Below are positions 7,248 to 12,442 of a stretch of 12,442 nt of DNA, one piece after another. The notes under the pieces are model-generated. The model was not told where the DNA came from. It saw only the letters and a program-made list of their open reading frames with translations, and ran no database searches. Source of the stretch: JBNJEA01 sp051745395. GTDB lineage: Bacteria > Desulfobacterota > Desulfobacteria > Desulfobacterales > Desulfosalsimonadaceae. Position 1 is the first letter of the stretch, and every line of letters begins with the position of its first letter. A program made the position numbers and the translations under genes. Location of the stretch: positions 1 through 12,442 of the forward strand of contig JBNJEA010000091.1 of the NCBI GenBank assembly GCA_051745395.1. The letters are read 5' to 3'.

Positions 7248-7398
7248 TGGTTATCCGGAAAACTCCAGGTGAGCATTTCCATGCGGACGGGGATAAACCC
7301 CGTCCCCACGAAAAAACTCGGTTTTTTGCAGGTTTTCGTAGGGACGGGGTTTGTCCCCATCCAAAAAAGAACAATTACTGGAATTTTCCGTATAACCA
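7248..7398. repeat. Palindromic MITE/REP-like element B
   Basis: This 151-bp non-coding element lies between rplI and dnaB. The terminal inverted repeats 7248-7268 and 7378-7398 match at 19 of 21 positions and contain GGTTATCCGG-n4-CTCCAG, the motif also seen at the left end of element A. Inside, 7285-7314 and 7333-7362 form a second inverted repeat. Each of its arms is itself a hairpin: GGACGGGG with CCCCGTCC around ATAAA on the left, and one mismatch on the right. A central AAAAAAC-TCG-GTTTTTT palindrome (7311-7327) sits in the middle. The element accounts for half of the gene-free stretch 7170-7472. The rest of that stretch holds a possible dnaB promoter, a T-poor GC palindrome near 7447-7456, and nothing else I can support. 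Confidence 0.78.
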
Positions 7399-7472
7399 CA
7401 AAAAACAATTGATACTTGTTACAGTCAAGCGTTCGCCCACCAGACGCCGCCGGCGGGCGCGCCTTGGAATCG

Positions 7473-7919
7473 TTATTGCTCGGGCACCACTTCCACGGTG
7501 ATCTCCGGTTCAATGTCTTTGTAGACCCGGATCGGCACCTGATAGGTGCCCAGGTGCTTGATCGGATCCGGCAGCAGGATCATGCGTTTTTGGACCTCAA
7601 CGCCCTGCTGTTCCAATGCCTCGGCAATATCCTTGGCGGAAACCGAGCCGTAAAGGCGGTTTTCGTCGGCGACTTTCGCCGGGATCTGGCAGGAAACCCC
7701 GTCAAGGCGGGCGGCGATCTGCTCGGCCATTTCGCGTTCCTTGGCCAGCTGCAGCTCGATCTTTTTCCGCTCCTGTTCCATTTGTTTGCGGTTGTGTGCG
7801 TTGGCCTCAACCGCTTTGCCCTGGGGAATCAGGTAGTTTCGGGCATGGCCTTTTTTCACATCGACCTCTGAGCCGATGATGCCTAAAGATTCAATGGTTT
7901 GTTTCAATATGACTTTCAT
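7473..7919 (-). CDS. rplI: 50S ribosomal protein L9
   Basis: This 148-aa protein of the large subunit binds 23S rRNA near the L1 stalk base and helps maintain reading frame. The N-terminal RNA-binding domain is typical: MKVILKQTIESLGIIGSEVDVKKG, then HARNYLIPQGKAVEAN (25-40). The long charged connecting helix spans about 43-75. The C-terminal domain runs from about 78 to the end and contains LYGSVSAKDIAEAL. Length matches the family. The start is clear: GGAGGTAA lies a few bases before the ATG. It follows the DUF2232 gene after 29 nt and precedes dnaB, the usual order. After its stop comes element B rather than an immediate dnaB start. Confidence 0.97.
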   Translation of the reverse strand: MKVILKQTIESLGIIGSEVDVKKGHARNYLIPQGKAVEANAHNRKQMEQERKKIELQLAKEREMAEQIAARLDGVSCQIPAKVADENRLYGSVSAKDIAEALEQQGVEVQKRMILLPDPIKHLGTYQVPIRVYKDIEPEITVEVVPEQ

Positions 7920-7948
7920 CGCTTACCTCCAAATGCGCTTATGGGGCA

Positions 7949-8917
7949 TTATGTTGACGGGGGCGGGGCCTGGTCTTCCACGCCCAGCCGCCTGAAGTTT
8001 ATCCATGTATCGAAAAATCCGAGCCCGACAACGAAAATCAGCAGGATCTGCTGCAGGGCGACAATCGCGTAAATCATGACGCGAAGCACCATGGGCACCT
8101 GCTTTTTGTCAAAGTAAAAGGAAATGATGGCCAGCCCTTGAAACAGATAGACCATCATCAGCACGATCAGGGCGTTTGCGCCGGGAAATTTGATCCATTC
8201 GACCGGCAAAAAGGCCATCAGTCCTGCTGCAATGACGGCCCAGACCAGCCAGTCCGGGGCCTGCCAGATGTTGAGCTGTCCGAATGCCGGCGGCGGCAGC
8301 CGGCTGGCCCGCAGCGCGATGCGGCCCAGCAGCAGGTTCATCCAGGCGGAAAACATCAGGCCGGCGGCCATCAGGGCCGGTAAAAGCCGCAACAGGACAT
8401 AATGAATCCGATCGAGCGACTCGGTCAGCATCCGGATCTTTTCTTCCGGCACATCGAGTTGGCGATACACCGTGGCCGTCATTTCCAGGTTTTTGCGGAT
8501 AAATGCCGAGAGCAGTTCCCATCCCCCGCTGCCGGCGAGGTTGCCCATCACCGTGAGCAGAAAAAACGCCGCGATCACAACTGTTGCCGTTGCCCAGGCG
8601 ATGGATTTTTCGATCGAAAAATGTTGTTCAACGCATTCCCCCAGGACAAATCCCTGGCCGATCATGCCGAGCATCAACCAGAGATCGGGTTGCCATCCCC
8701 CGGAAGCTGCGGCCATGATGGCCAGCGGGACCATCCCGATGACGGCGCCGGGGCGCCGGCCGAGTTTGATCCGGTAAAACATGGCCGGCAGCGGCAATAT
8801 AAGGAAACTGAAAAAGCCGAATACCGGGAAATAGGCCGCAACGGCACAGCACAGGGTTACGATGGCAATGCCGGCAATCAGGTCCCTTGATTTCAAATCA
8901 GAAGAGGGGGTGCCCAA
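7949..8917 (-). CDS. DUF2232 (YybS-like) multi-pass membrane protein
   Basis: This 322-aa integral membrane protein of unknown function is recognised by composition and position. DUF2232/YybS-like genes occupy the slot between rpsR and rplI in many bacteria. About eight hydrophobic segments can be seen: LIAGIAIVTLCCAVAAYF, FGFFSFLILPLPAMF, a pair around AVIGMVPLAIMAAA and LMLGMIGQGFVLG, a long one at TATVVIAAFFLLTVMG, then LLRLLPALMAAGLMFSAW, WLVWAVIAAGLMAFLP, LIVLMMVYLFQGLAIISFYF and VALQQILLIFVVGLGFF. A soluble, helical stretch (about 130-165, ELLSAFIRKNLEMT) lies mid-protein. The frame opens with a TTG at 8938, but GGAGG at 8928-8932 is placed well for the TTG at 8917, which is preferred. 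The start is the least certain in the cluster. Confidence 0.82.
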   Translation of the reverse strand: MGTPSSDLKSRDLIAGIAIVTLCCAVAAYFPVFGFFSFLILPLPAMFYRIKLGRRPGAVIGMVPLAIMAAASGGWQPDLWLMLGMIGQGFVLGECVEQHFSIEKSIAWATATVVIAAFFLLTVMGNLAGSGGWELLSAFIRKNLEMTATVYRQLDVPEEKIRMLTESLDRIHYVLLRLLPALMAAGLMFSAWMNLLLGRIALRASRLPPPAFGQLNIWQAPDWLVWAVIAAGLMAFLPVEWIKFPGANALIVLMMVYLFQGLAIISFYFDKKQVPMVLRVMIYAIVALQQILLIFVVGLGFFDTWINFRRLGVEDQAPPPST

Positions 8918-8991
8918 ACGTCTGTCGCCTCCAGGCAAATCACGCCTAGACTGAAAAGCAAGGCGGTCCGCTCAAACCTTCTTATTGCTTA

Positions 8992-9237
8992 TTACAGTTC
9001 GCTGGGCCCCACATAGGGCAGCAGCGCGATTTTGCGCGCCCGTTTGATCTCCCGGGCAAGCTTGCGCTGGTGGCGGGCGCAGGTACCGGAAATCCGGCGC
9101 GGAATGATTTTGCCCCGCTCGGTAATGAAATATTTCAATGTTCCCGGGTTTTTGTAGTCGATTTTCAGGTTGCTGTCGGTGCAGAAACGACAGACCTTGC
9201 GGCGGTGAAAAAACCGTCTTTTGTTCATGACTGCCAT
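8992..9237 (-). CDS. rpsR: 30S ribosomal protein S18
   Basis: This 81-aa small-subunit protein forms a complex with S6 on the 16S rRNA platform. Typical features are the basic N-terminus NKRRFFHRRKVCRFC, then IDYKNPGTLKYFITERGKIIPRRISGTCARHQRKL, and an ending with ARKIALLPYV. Cys16, Cys19, Cys53 and the nearby His form a likely zinc-ribbon-type site, the cysteine-containing version of S18. The ATG at 9237 is 4 nt after the rpsF stop, and its GAGGAG ribosome binding site overlaps the last rpsF codons. The two genes are therefore translationally linked, as fits a 1:1 complex. No ssb gene separates rpsF and rpsR, unlike in Bacillus. Confidence 0.97.
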   Translation of the reverse strand: MAVMNKRRFFHRRKVCRFCTDSNLKIDYKNPGTLKYFITERGKIIPRRISGTCARHQRKLAREIKRARKIALLPYVGPSEL

Positions 9238-9241
9238 TGTA

Positions 9242-9706
9242 TTACTCCTCGTCTTCGCTTTCGGTCCGGGGGGCTTCTGAAGGTTCCGGGTCGGCTGCAG
9301 CCGTTTCGGCGGCCGGGGTTTCGGACTGCGCCGGTGTGCTTTCGGCTTCCGGGGCTGTCTCAGCGGCGGGTTCTTGCTGCTCTTCGCTTTGCGCGGCTTT
9401 TAACGCTTCCGGATCGACATCGGATTGCTGGCGGACCGTCATGAACCGCAACGTGCGCTGATCATGGCGAAGCATCTGTTCAATGGCTTCGACAATCGAG
9501 CCTTCCCCGCAGTAATCCACGCGTACGTAATGGCCCTGGTTTTTTTTGCGGATCGGATAGGCGAGCTTTCGCAGCCCCCAGTCGTCGAAATCGAGCAACG
9601 TGCCGTTTCTTTTGGAAATGACGGATTCGATGCGCTCCAACCCCCCCTTGCGTTCGTCTTCAGGGGTGTCGCCATCAAAGATGGTAATGGTTTCGTACCT
9701 GTGCAT
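9242..9706 (-). CDS. rpsF: 30S ribosomal protein S6 with acidic C-terminal tail
   Basis: This 154-aa protein pairs with S18 on the small-subunit platform. The ferredoxin-like core (about 1-98) shows HRYETITIFDGDTPEDERKG, LDFDDWGLRKLAYPIRKKNQG and HYVRVDYCGEG, ending with RTLRFMTVRQ. The core is followed by a ~50-residue low-complexity tail rich in Ala, Glu and Pro that ends TESEDEE. The E. coli protein also has an acidic tail, extended after translation by RimK; the tail here is longer. The frame is open upstream to 9868, but AAAGGAGG a few bases before ATG 9706 sets the start, and the upstream stretch overlaps the promoter. This is the first gene of the cluster, under the promoter at 9783-9811. 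Confidence 0.96.
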   Translation of the reverse strand: MHRYETITIFDGDTPEDERKGGLERIESVISKRNGTLLDFDDWGLRKLAYPIRKKNQGHYVRVDYCGEGSIVEAIEQMLRHDQRTLRFMTVRQQSDVDPEALKAAQSEEQQEPAAETAPEAESTPAQSETPAAETAAADPEPSEAPRTESEDEE

Positions 9707-9718
9707 TGCGCCTCCTTT

Positions 9719-9752
9719 CGGTTCGTTCAGCCCCGATGCGCCGCATCGGAGC
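9719..9752 (-). promoter_or_regulatory. rpsF leader hairpin, candidate S6:S18 autoregulatory element
   Basis: In the minus-strand leader, CCGATGC and GCATCGG pair perfectly around a GGC loop (9733-9749), with two more pairs outside after a mismatch. A CCG (9719-9721) lies between this hairpin and the AAAGGAGG ribosome binding site. Leaders of rpsF in many bacteria carry an S6:S18-binding structure with an essential CCG. Position and parts fit that idea, but I cannot confirm the published fold by eye. Confidence 0.4.
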
Positions 9753-9782
9753 AAGGAATGGGGTTGATTCTTAAATCCAGTA

Positions 9783-9811
9783 ATTAAACGATTTTTTGGG
9801 CTTTCTGTCAA
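9783..9811 (-). promoter_or_regulatory. Sigma70-type promoter of the rpsF cluster
   Basis: A consensus -35 TTGACA (9806-9811, minus strand) and -10 TTTAAT (9783-9788) are separated by exactly 17 nt. Transcription would start near 9776, giving a leader of about 70 nt before rpsF. No other promoter of similar quality is seen before dnaB, so it probably drives the whole cluster. Confidence 0.75.
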
Positions 9812-9831
9812 GGATATTTGATGCTTGACAG
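9805..9831. promoter_or_regulatory. Palindrome overlapping the rpsF -35 box
   Basis: CTGTCAAG (9805-9812) and CTTGACAG (9824-9831) form a perfect 8-bp inverted repeat with an 11-nt centre. One arm contains the -35 hexamer of the rpsF promoter. Such placement could be an operator for a dimeric regulator. It could also be chance duplication of a TTGACA box. Confidence 0.35.
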
Positions 9832-9841
9832 CACCGCCCAT

Positions 9842-9876
9842 AAAAAAAGGGCAATGGAGTAAATCCACGACCCTTT
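9842..9876 (-). terminator. Rho-independent terminator of tRNA-Lys
   Basis: On the minus strand AAAGGG pairs with CCCTTT, followed inward by wobble and mismatched positions, then TGGA with TCCA around a TTTAC loop. A run of seven T residues overlaps and follows the 3' arm. It begins 9 nt after the encoded CCA of the tRNA, so it separates tRNA transcription from the rpsF promoter. Confidence 0.7.
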
Positions 9877-9885
9877 GAAAAAATG

Positions 9886-9962
<77 letters not shown>

Positions 9963-9981
9963 ACAAAAATTTAAAGCAAAA

Positions 9982-10010
9982 TCTATAACCCGGGCTTTGG
10001 GACTTGTCAA
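9982..10010 (-). promoter_or_regulatory. Sigma70-type promoter of tRNA-Lys
   Basis: A consensus -35 TTGACA (10005-10010, minus strand) and -10 TATAGA (9982-9987) are spaced by 17 nt, about 20 nt upstream of the mature tRNA 5' end. A GC-rich CCCGGG lies in the spacer just before the -10 box. Confidence 0.78.
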
Positions 10011-10045
10011 TCGATTTTTATGCCATTTTCCGGATTTGGGCGTTG

Positions 10046-10807
10046 TTATTGGTCCGGCCATCCTTTTTCTTTTTTTCGCCGCCGCTGTTTTTGTTCCTGT
10101 TTCCAGTTCAGCGGCTTTTTTTTCGCCTTGGGCTTTTTGCCGCCGCCGGAATCGAGCATATCCGGGGTGACGGCATAGGTGCCGCCCCCTGCGGTCGTAG
10201 CGGCGTCCTTTTTGGGTTTGTCCGGGGTCTTTTGTTTTTCTTTTGCGGGTTTCTGGGGCACCGGCGGGCCGGTAAAGGTGTCGACCGGTATGAATTCGGC
10301 CAAATAAAGCCCGTCGCCGTATTGATAGAAGCAAATGCCATGGTCTGCGGTTTTTTGCGTGTGAATGGTCAGCATGACCGGGTGGTTGTCTTTTCGTCGG
10401 CCCAATTGCCGGGCGGCATCGGGGTCTGCGTTGCAGATGACATGGCTGTGCCCGGTCGGGGTGATGCCGCGTTCGGCGACATGGGGGTATGCTTTTTCCC
10501 GCACGCAGGTATAAAGCAGTTTCGGCGGCGCCGGACAGGCGGTGAGCACCGGAAGACGATGGCGCGATTTGGCCCGGATGTAGTTGCCGTCGATTTCCAC
10601 CTGCGGATCGGGCAGCACCAGCAGCAATTCATCGATATGGCTTCTGCGAATGTGGCGCCACCCTTCGGTTTCACAGACGGCTTTGAGCAGTTCCCGGATT
10701 TTGACAAATCCGTCCGTATCCGGGATTAATCCGAATTCTTCCGGGTGGCGTTCCAGGATGTATGCCAGCAATTTGGCGAACTGATGGACCTGTTTTTGAT
10801 TGGCCAT
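10046..10807 (-). CDS. Divergent KptA/Tpt1-family RNA 2'-phosphotransferase-like protein
   Basis: This 253-aa protein belongs to the KptA/Tpt1 family, which removes an RNA 2'-phosphate using NAD+. The N-terminal winged-helix-like part has KLLAYILERHPEEFGL (12-27), DGFVKIRELL and VEIDGNYIRA (70-79). The ADP-ribosyltransferase-like part has PPKLLYTCV (94-102), ERGITPTGHSHVICNADPDAARQLG (112-136), PVMLTIHTQ and the ending GDGLYLAEFIPVDTF. Compared from memory with E. coli KptA, the first catalytic Arg-His aligns with Glu19-Arg20, the HGT motif with TCV (100-102), and the last catalytic Arg with His120. Arg78 is kept. A tail of ~75 residues rich in Lys, Pro and Gln (about 180-253, RRRKKEK near the end) is added. 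It may be a pseudoenzyme or a shifted active site. ATG 10807 lacks a clear ribosome binding site. The gene is divergent from hemL and upstream of tRNA-Lys. Confidence 0.82.
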   Translation of the reverse strand: MANQKQVHQFAKLLAYILERHPEEFGLIPDTDGFVKIRELLKAVCETEGWRHIRRSHIDELLLVLPDPQVEIDGNYIRAKSRHRLPVLTACPAPPKLLYTCVREKAYPHVAERGITPTGHSHVICNADPDAARQLGRRKDNHPVMLTIHTQKTADHGICFYQYGDGLYLAEFIPVDTFTGPPVPQKPAKEKQKTPDKPKKDAATTAGGGTYAVTPDMLDSGGGKKPKAKKKPLNWKQEQKQRRRKKEKGWPDQ

Positions 10808-10861
10808 AGAAAAAGACGGCTTGCCGCCCCCTTCTGCAATGCGATAAAGCGGGTACCGTCC

Positions 10862-10890
10862 TTGACGGGGCGACCCGGCTTTGTTAATGT
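10862..10890 (+). promoter_or_regulatory. Candidate hemL promoter
   Basis: TTGACG (10862-10867) and TAATGT (10885-10890) are spaced by 17 nt on the plus strand, about 70 nt before the hemL ATG. The -35 box matches at five of six positions and the -10 box is only fair. It overlaps the region of the divergent promoter. Confidence 0.35.
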
Positions 10891-10900
10891 TTTTTTCTTT

Positions 10901-10929
10901 TCATAAACTTTCCAATCCGATGCTGTCAA
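10901..10929 (-). promoter_or_regulatory. Candidate promoter of the KptA-like gene
   Basis: The minus strand carries a consensus -35 TTGACA (10924-10929) and a moderate -10 TTATGA (10901-10906), 17 nt apart. Start of transcription near 10894 would give a leader of roughly 87 nt. It lies in the 155-bp divergent gap shared with hemL. Confidence 0.5.
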
Positions 10930-10962
10930 ACGCTTTATATCATTTTCGATAAAGGGGGTCTC

Positions 10963-12255
10963 ATGAAAGCCGAGGAAAGATCGCATTACCTGTTTGAACG
11001 CGCCAAGACATTGATCCCGGGCGGGGTCAACAGTCCGGTTCGCGCCTGTAAATCGGTGGGCCGGCATCCTTTGTTTATTGATAAGGCACAGGGATGCCGG
11101 ATATACGATACCGACGGCAATTCGTTTATTGATTTCGTCTGCTCCTGGGGCCCGATGATTTTAGGGCATCGTCATCCCGCCGTGGTGGAAGCCATCGAAT
11201 CCGCCCTGGCCCGCGGGATCAGTTTCGGCGCCCCCATTGATCTCGAAGTCGAGCTGGCGGCAATGATCGCCGAAGGGGTGGATTCAATGGAGATGGTCCG
11301 CATGGTCAACTCCGGAACCGAGGCCACCATGAGTGCCGTCCGGGTGGCCCGGGCCCATACGGGCCGGGATACGGTGGTCAAGTTCGACGGCTGCTACCAC
11401 GGCCATGCCGATACCCTGCTCGTGGCCGCCGGCTCCGGTGTGGCCACGCTAAATATCCCGGGCAGCCCCGGGGTACCGGCGGCCTGCGCCGCTCAGACCG
11501 TTTCCTTGCCCTATAACGATGCCGAAGCGTTTTCATCCTTTATGAAACAGCATGGCGATACCGTGGCCGCGGTCATCGTGGAGCCGGTGGCGGGCAACAT
11601 GGGGCTGGTGCCGCCGGCCAATGATTTTCTGTCCACTTTGCGGGCCCAGACCGAAACCCACGGCAGCCTGTTGATTTTCGATGAAGTCATGTCCGGGTTC
11701 CGGGTCGCTTATGGCGGCGCCCAGGCGCTCTACGGCATTTGCCCGGATCTGTCGGCGTTCGGCAAAATCGTGGGCGGCGGCATGCCCGTGGGGGCCTACG
11801 GCGGGAGAAAAGAGATCATGGCCCAGGTTGCCCCGGATGGACCGGTCTACCAGGCCGGCACCCTGGCGGGCAATCCCCTGGCCATGGCCGCGGGCGTTGC
11901 CACGCTGCAACAGCTCAAAAAACCCGGCTTCTACCAAGACCTGGAGGAAAAGTCCGCCCGTCTGGCCGACGGGTTGATGCGGATAGTCGACCGCGTCGGC
12001 GTCCCCGCGGTGGTCAACCGGGTGGGCGCCATGATGGGGCTGTTTTTCACCGACCGTCCGGTGATGGATTTTGAATCGGCCAAAACCTCGGACCTGGAAA
12101 GGTTTGGCCGCTATTACAACAAGATGCTTGCGCAGGGGATTTACCTGGCCCCTTCCCAGTTCGAGGCCGTTTTTGTATCGGCGGCGCACGAAATGGCAGA
12201 CATTGATGCGACGCTGGCGGCCGCTGAAGTGGCTTTGGCGGAGCTGGGGGATTGA
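10963..12255 (+). CDS. hemL: Glutamate-1-semialdehyde 2,1-aminomutase
   Basis: This 430-aa, PLP-dependent cytoplasmic enzyme converts glutamate-1-semialdehyde to 5-aminolevulinate, the last C5-pathway step before porphobilinogen and hence heme, siroheme and corrinoids. The start of the family pattern is LIPGGVNSPVRA (17-28). The PLP phosphate-binding and substrate region has NSGTEATMSAVRVAR (116-130) and FDGCYHGHAD (141-150). DEVMSGFR (240-247) supplies the Asp that pairs with the PLP ring nitrogen. Lys268 in FGKIVGGGMPVGAYGG is the Schiff-base lysine. Length is normal and all key residues are present. AGGGGG a few bases before the ATG fixes the start. No other heme gene is adjacent in the window. 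The stop is followed within 12 bp by the octamer array. Confidence 0.97.
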   Translation: MKAEERSHYLFERAKTLIPGGVNSPVRACKSVGRHPLFIDKAQGCRIYDTDGNSFIDFVCSWGPMILGHRHPAVVEAIESALARGISFGAPIDLEVELAAMIAEGVDSMEMVRMVNSGTEATMSAVRVARAHTGRDTVVKFDGCYHGHADTLLVAAGSGVATLNIPGSPGVPAACAAQTVSLPYNDAEAFSSFMKQHGDTVAAVIVEPVAGNMGLVPPANDFLSTLRAQTETHGSLLIFDEVMSGFRVAYGGAQALYGICPDLSAFGKIVGGGMPVGAYGGRKEIMAQVAPDGPVYQAGTLAGNPLAMAAGVATLQQLKKPGFYQDLEEKSARLADGLMRIVDRVGVPAVVNRVGAMMGLFFTDRPVMDFESAKTSDLERFGRYYNKMLAQGIYLAPSQFEAVFVSAAHEMADIDATLAAAEVALAELGD

Positions 12256-12266
12256 AGAAGAGAGGG

Positions 12267-12418
12267 ACTGAGGCACTAAGGGACTAAGGGACTAAGGGAC
12301 TGAGGCACTGAGGGACTGAGGGACTGAGGGACTGAGGGACTAAGGCACTAAGGGACTAAGGCACTAAGGGTCTGAGGGTCTGAGGGGCTGAGGGGCTGAG
12401 GGGCTGAGGGGCTGAGGA
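12267..12418. repeat. 19-copy tandem octamer array (consensus ACTRAGGG)
   Basis: There are 19 uninterrupted 8-bp units without a single indel. In order they are: ACTGAGGC, three ACTAAGGG, ACTGAGGC, four ACTGAGGG, four alternating ACTAAGGC and ACTAAGGG, two TCTGAGGG, three GCTGAGGG, and a last GCTGAGGA. Identical units sit in blocks, which points to local expansion by slippage. A period of 8 does not preserve reading frame, so coding is unlikely. It begins 11 bp after the hemL stop. The rest of the window (12419-12442) shows nothing I can assign. Confidence 0.9.
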
Positions 12419-12442
12419 TGGCTTTGTGGGGATGGCATTGAT

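Noticed and set aside
7446..7457. GC-rich palindrome after rplI as a terminator
   Set aside because: It has no usable loop and no T tract on the minus strand, and dnaB follows in the same direction.
7169..7513. Open frames on both strands across the rplI-dnaB gap
   Set aside because: They are translations of element B. The peptides mirror the inverted repeats and have no ribosome binding site.
9707..9868. 54-codon upstream extension of rpsF
   Set aside because: It overlaps the promoter and leader hairpin. The AAAGGAGG site points to ATG 9706, where S6 similarity begins.
10808..10850. Hairpin with T run just before the KptA-like start as an attenuator
   Set aside because: The short stem CGGC/GCCG leaves only a 2-nt loop, which is not sterically credible.
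10726..11067. 113-aa minus-strand frame overlapping the starts of the KptA-like gene and hemL
   Set aside because: It is antisense to hemL and out of frame with the KptA-like gene, with no recognisable motifs and two better genes explaining the region.

Overview
The window looks like a chromosomal stretch from a GC-rich, Gram-negative anaerobe, most likely a Desulfobacterota member of the Desulfobacterales type. This placement is an inference. It rests on the gene order rpsF-rpsR-DUF2232-rplI-dnaB, the long N-terminal extension on HflX, the divergent DnaA, and the families of intergenic repeats. No phage, plasmid, CRISPR or classical defence cassette is visible.

Layout: bases 1-1102 carry a 5'-truncated DnaA (plus strand). 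A 314-bp repeat-filled gap follows, then a plus-strand GlcD-type FAD oxidase (1417-2805), whose end is marked by a 25-bp perfect hairpin and a rho-independent terminator. From about 9780 down to 2978 the minus strand holds one long housekeeping cluster: rpsF, rpsR, a DUF2232 membrane protein, rplI, a 151-bp palindromic repeat element, dnaB, hflX, an inositol-monophosphatase-family (SuhB-like) gene and a 66-aa four-cysteine protein. Upstream on the same strand are tRNA-Lys(CUU), with its own promoter and terminator, and a divergent KptA/Tpt1-family gene. hemL runs on the plus strand (10963-12255) and is followed by 19 copies of an octanucleotide repeat.

How the genes fit together: S6, S18 and L9 are ribosomal proteins, HflX is a ribosome-binding GTPase, tRNA-Lys serves translation, and DnaB is the replicative helicase. 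The cluster therefore couples translation and replication genes, as in many bacteria. DnaA initiates replication but lies apart, in the opposite orientation. HemL feeds tetrapyrrole synthesis and GlcD oxidises 2-hydroxy acids.

The most notable signals are: (1) two elements of about 150-160 bp, at 1211-1372 and 7248-7398, that share related terminal inverted repeats but have unrelated palindromic cores; (2) a KptA-family protein whose expected catalytic residues appear to be replaced and which has a long basic tail; (3) a DnaA with altered Walker and DNA-binding signature residues; (4) a 19-copy octamer array after hemL; and (5) a small cysteine protein at the end of the cluster.
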